Source of the DNA: Phlegmacium glaucopus
Taxonomy: Eukaryota > Basidiomycota > Agaricomycetes > Agaricales > Cortinariaceae
NCBI GenBank assembly: GCA_015039465.1
Contig: MU130452.1
Span: 1-46,904 of the forward strand
DNA length: 46,904 bases
Direction of reading: 5' to 3'
This document shows, piece by piece, positions 44,932 to 46,904 of the stretch. Below the pieces are notes generated by a model. It was given only the letters and a program-made list of their open reading frames with translations, searched no databases and had not been told where the DNA came from. A program made the translations under genes and the position numbers. The stretch's first letter is position 1; the number at the start of each line of letters is the position of its first letter.

Positions 44932-45348
44932 GACTGTGGATCCTCATAATCAACCCACCACCTTGGCTGCTTCCCCAGAATTTCCGACAAGTGATCTACC
45001 TTCGCCTGACTGGGCCGTCTCGGGAACGACGGGCGCTCATTACTGAAAATCGATACAAGAAGCACCCTAGTCTCTCCAACTCGACCTGGTATTGTGACTG
45101 TGCCTGCGGGAGCCTGAGGGTCTTCGAAAGCTCATAAGCAAGCCTTTTGATGCCTGAGTGGGCTCTGAGCAAGTGCATCGCAGCGCCGAACTTTGCGGCA
45201 TCATCGTACTTTTCGATACCTTCCCAGTGTTTGTTGGGGTAATCGATGAGCCAATCTATAGAAACGTCATAACCGTAGAAGCAAACGCGGCCACCAGTGT
45301 TGAGATCGGAAGGGCTACTTGAAATTTTTTGGACTGCGCAGCATCGAG
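44932..45348 (-). pseudogene. Frameshifted copy of the 39868-40338 gene
   Basis: Nearly the same sequence as 39868-40338 (CTCAGTCAGG, ATGCACTTGC and the 3' end ATATGACTAG shared). Loss of one G in CTTCCGGATCTC (here CTTCCGATCTC) shifts the frame and gives a stop about 18 codons later. Further small indels exist near 45065-45140. Confidence 0.75.
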
Positions 45349-45783
45349 CTGATTCAAGGCATCAGCTAATATCCAACAAATAACGATGCGAATGATGACC
45401 TTAAGATTTAAACAGCGATTCAGACATGGGTAATTATAGTAGCAGTTTATGTTCGAGAAGCGGAGTTGGAAATCTGTGCGTGTTACATAACTGAGTTCAG
45501 GCTTGCATCTAGCCTGGTACCTGTTACGAGGACGTTCCGGGATTCGAATTTACGAGCCGTACGAGTCATACGAGTCAATTACATAAGACATCATATCACA
45601 TCACATCTACTGCGCTATCACAACGCAATCACTCACATAAGATGAGCGTTAAAGACCTCCTTCACCTTGCGAATCTCCATCCTCATGAGCTCAATGGGGA
45701 AAGTTTGATGAGGATCACCTTCTGGAGCTACTATAGACCTTGAAGTGGACTCATCATCACCGCTTGTGGCAACCAGTGGTACA

Positions 45784-46104
45784 TCAATAACACCATCGAA
45801 CATGTTGTAGGATATCTAAGTTAATCTTTATAAAGTAAGTCATCGAGTCTATGATATACAATTCAAGCTCTTGAGATAAGGCCTCCAAGCCTGCCTCATT
45901 GCCTGCCTCATTGCCTTGCCTCAGTGCCTTTCCTATCCTGAATCGGAGTCGAATACACGACACGATGGGTCTTGGAAGCACAGGATCTAAAGCCTCATTC
46001 TTGCCTTGCCTCGCCTTGGCCTTCAATGTTTCTTGAATCTCCTTCTGGTTCTCCTCCTTTGATTCAGCTATAAGCTTGACTCCTTTTGTATGTTCAAAGC
46101 TCAT
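45784..46104 (-). CDS. Hypothetical 106-aa protein, repeat-derived
   Basis: ATG at 46104 and TGA at 45784 on the minus strand. The sequence is charged and helical (ESKEENQKEIQETLKAKARQ) with a GNEAGNEAG tandem repeat coded by a GGCAATGAGGCA duplication. GAGGCA/TGCCTC motifs recur upstream at 46290-46430, so this may be part of a repetitive element. No family recognised. Confidence 0.3.
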   Translation of the reverse strand: MSFEHTKGVKLIAESKEENQKEIQETLKAKARQGKNEALDPVLPRPIVSCIRLRFRIGKALRQGNEAGNEAGLEALSQELELYIIDSMTYFIKINLDILQHVRWCY

Positions 46105-46904
46105 GAATTTATTATTTTCCTTATCGTTGGCTTTATATTTTATATTTATATTTCACGACGCAAGACGAGGGCCTTTTCCAGGACGTAAGAACCCCACTTA
46201 TTAGGTATCGACCACACGACTGACTATCACCCTTTCACTACTGTTTCTTTATCAACAATACTGTTTCCACACCATTCCACAAACCCTATAGCAGCCTTCT
46301 CAGCCTCACTATGCCTCTTCAGAGCCTCAGCCTGCATCCTCCTCATCTCAGCCTCTGTTCCCTTTCATGACCTTGCCTCATGCCTGATGGCCTTTGTTGA
46401 GGCAGCCTCAGCCTGGCCTCATTGCACACTGCCTTACATTGTGATATGGAACTGTGAGTTCTGACTAATAGGTCCATCCTGTACGTGGTGCTAGGTCACA
46501 CATGTTCTAAGGGAGGAAAACCAATTCAAAGACCTCGAATTCTGGTGAAAAACACGCGAGCGTTAGACTTAAACACGTCATCACGTAACCCCCTATATAG
46601 CGTAGACAGAGTAAGATAAAGTCTTTTATTTTTACGTATGTTTATAAAGGATCAATGCCATCGACTCCGGGAAGGGTATGCGGACTTTGGAACGGAGGTA
46701 GAGAAAGTCAAAGGGTAGTTTCCGGGTCTGGTGGAGGGAGTTTTCATTGGTGTCAGATAGGTGGTGTAGTAGTCAACAGAGTGTTTCCAAACGGTCGTCT
46801 TTTCATTAACTAAAACCTTCCATTTCTCCCCCTAATAAACCGCCGGTGGAACTTAGAACGTGTTATTCTTACAGCAAGAACTTCGCACCACGTATTCAGT
46901 TTTT
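46105..46904. other. Right-end non-coding / repeat-rich DNA
   Basis: TGCCTCA/CAGCCTC repeats at 46290-46430. A minus-strand frame near 46640-46770 (TRKLPFDFLYLRSKVRIPFP) could be the tail of a gene lying to the right, but no splice site or domain confirms it. Confidence 0.3.

Larger units (their letters stand above)
37408..45490. repeat. Tandem segmental duplication: 37408-40490 versus 41030-45490
   Basis: Each block holds, left to right, a membrane-protein gene, a spacer, a piece of BRCT-gene exon 5 and a small unknown gene, then sequence ending TTCGAGAAGCGGAGTTGGAA. Block 1 has an extra roughly 370 bp (about 38800-39168). Block 2 has an extra roughly 1.8 kb (about 42930-44740) that contains membrane-protein copy 3. 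Divergence is moderate, so the duplication is not recent. Confidence 0.75.

Overview
The window looks like nuclear DNA of a mushroom-forming basidiomycete (Agaricomycetes). The evidence is many very short GT-AG introns (about 50-60 bp), a long-type unspecific peroxygenase, an F-box protein, an agaric multi-spanning membrane protein family and several hAT/Harbinger transposon relics. All gene models were built by hand from splice sites and reading phase. Every model called intact closes in phase from ATG to stop.

Layout. 1-8560 is repeat-rich: the 3' end of a gene cut by the window edge, simple repeats, a 670-bp Harbinger-like MITE with a TAA target duplication, a decayed hAT element, the 3' end of a second hAT transposase, and a 444-bp hAT MITE with an 8-bp target duplication. 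9264-11140 holds a P-loop GTPase gene with an in-frame stop and a relic of ribosomal protein eS17. 12457-12654 encodes a small secreted protein.

14184-17943 holds two neighbouring paralogues. They share three intron positions and phases and an N-terminal helical region reminiscent of the MLKL/STAND N-terminal bundle. Each continues into a charged, disordered tail instead of a kinase or NACHT domain. The first has a recent 212-bp tandem duplication that added a whole exon. This pair is the best candidate for something undescribed.

18189-19585 (minus) is a secreted heme-thiolate peroxygenase with a 21-nt micro-exon. 21903-22623 (minus) is a complete ORF holding only the BED-finger part of a hAT transposase. 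27023-28294 (minus) is an eight-exon short-chain dehydrogenase. 29292-30706 is an F-box protein. 31090-36661 (minus) is a 1687-residue six-BRCT protein of the Rtt107/Brc1 type.

36700-45500 is a mosaic of local duplications. It holds two apparently intact membrane-protein genes, two decayed relatives, an unknown small gene with a frameshifted copy, and scattered copies of exon 5 and the promoter of the BRCT gene. The last 1.4 kb contains one weak ORF and GAGGCA-type repeats.

The genes do not form a pathway. The window mixes housekeeping or DNA-repair genes, secreted or oxidative functions, possible defence-type genes and transposon debris. Functional statements come from family recognition by eye, without database searches.
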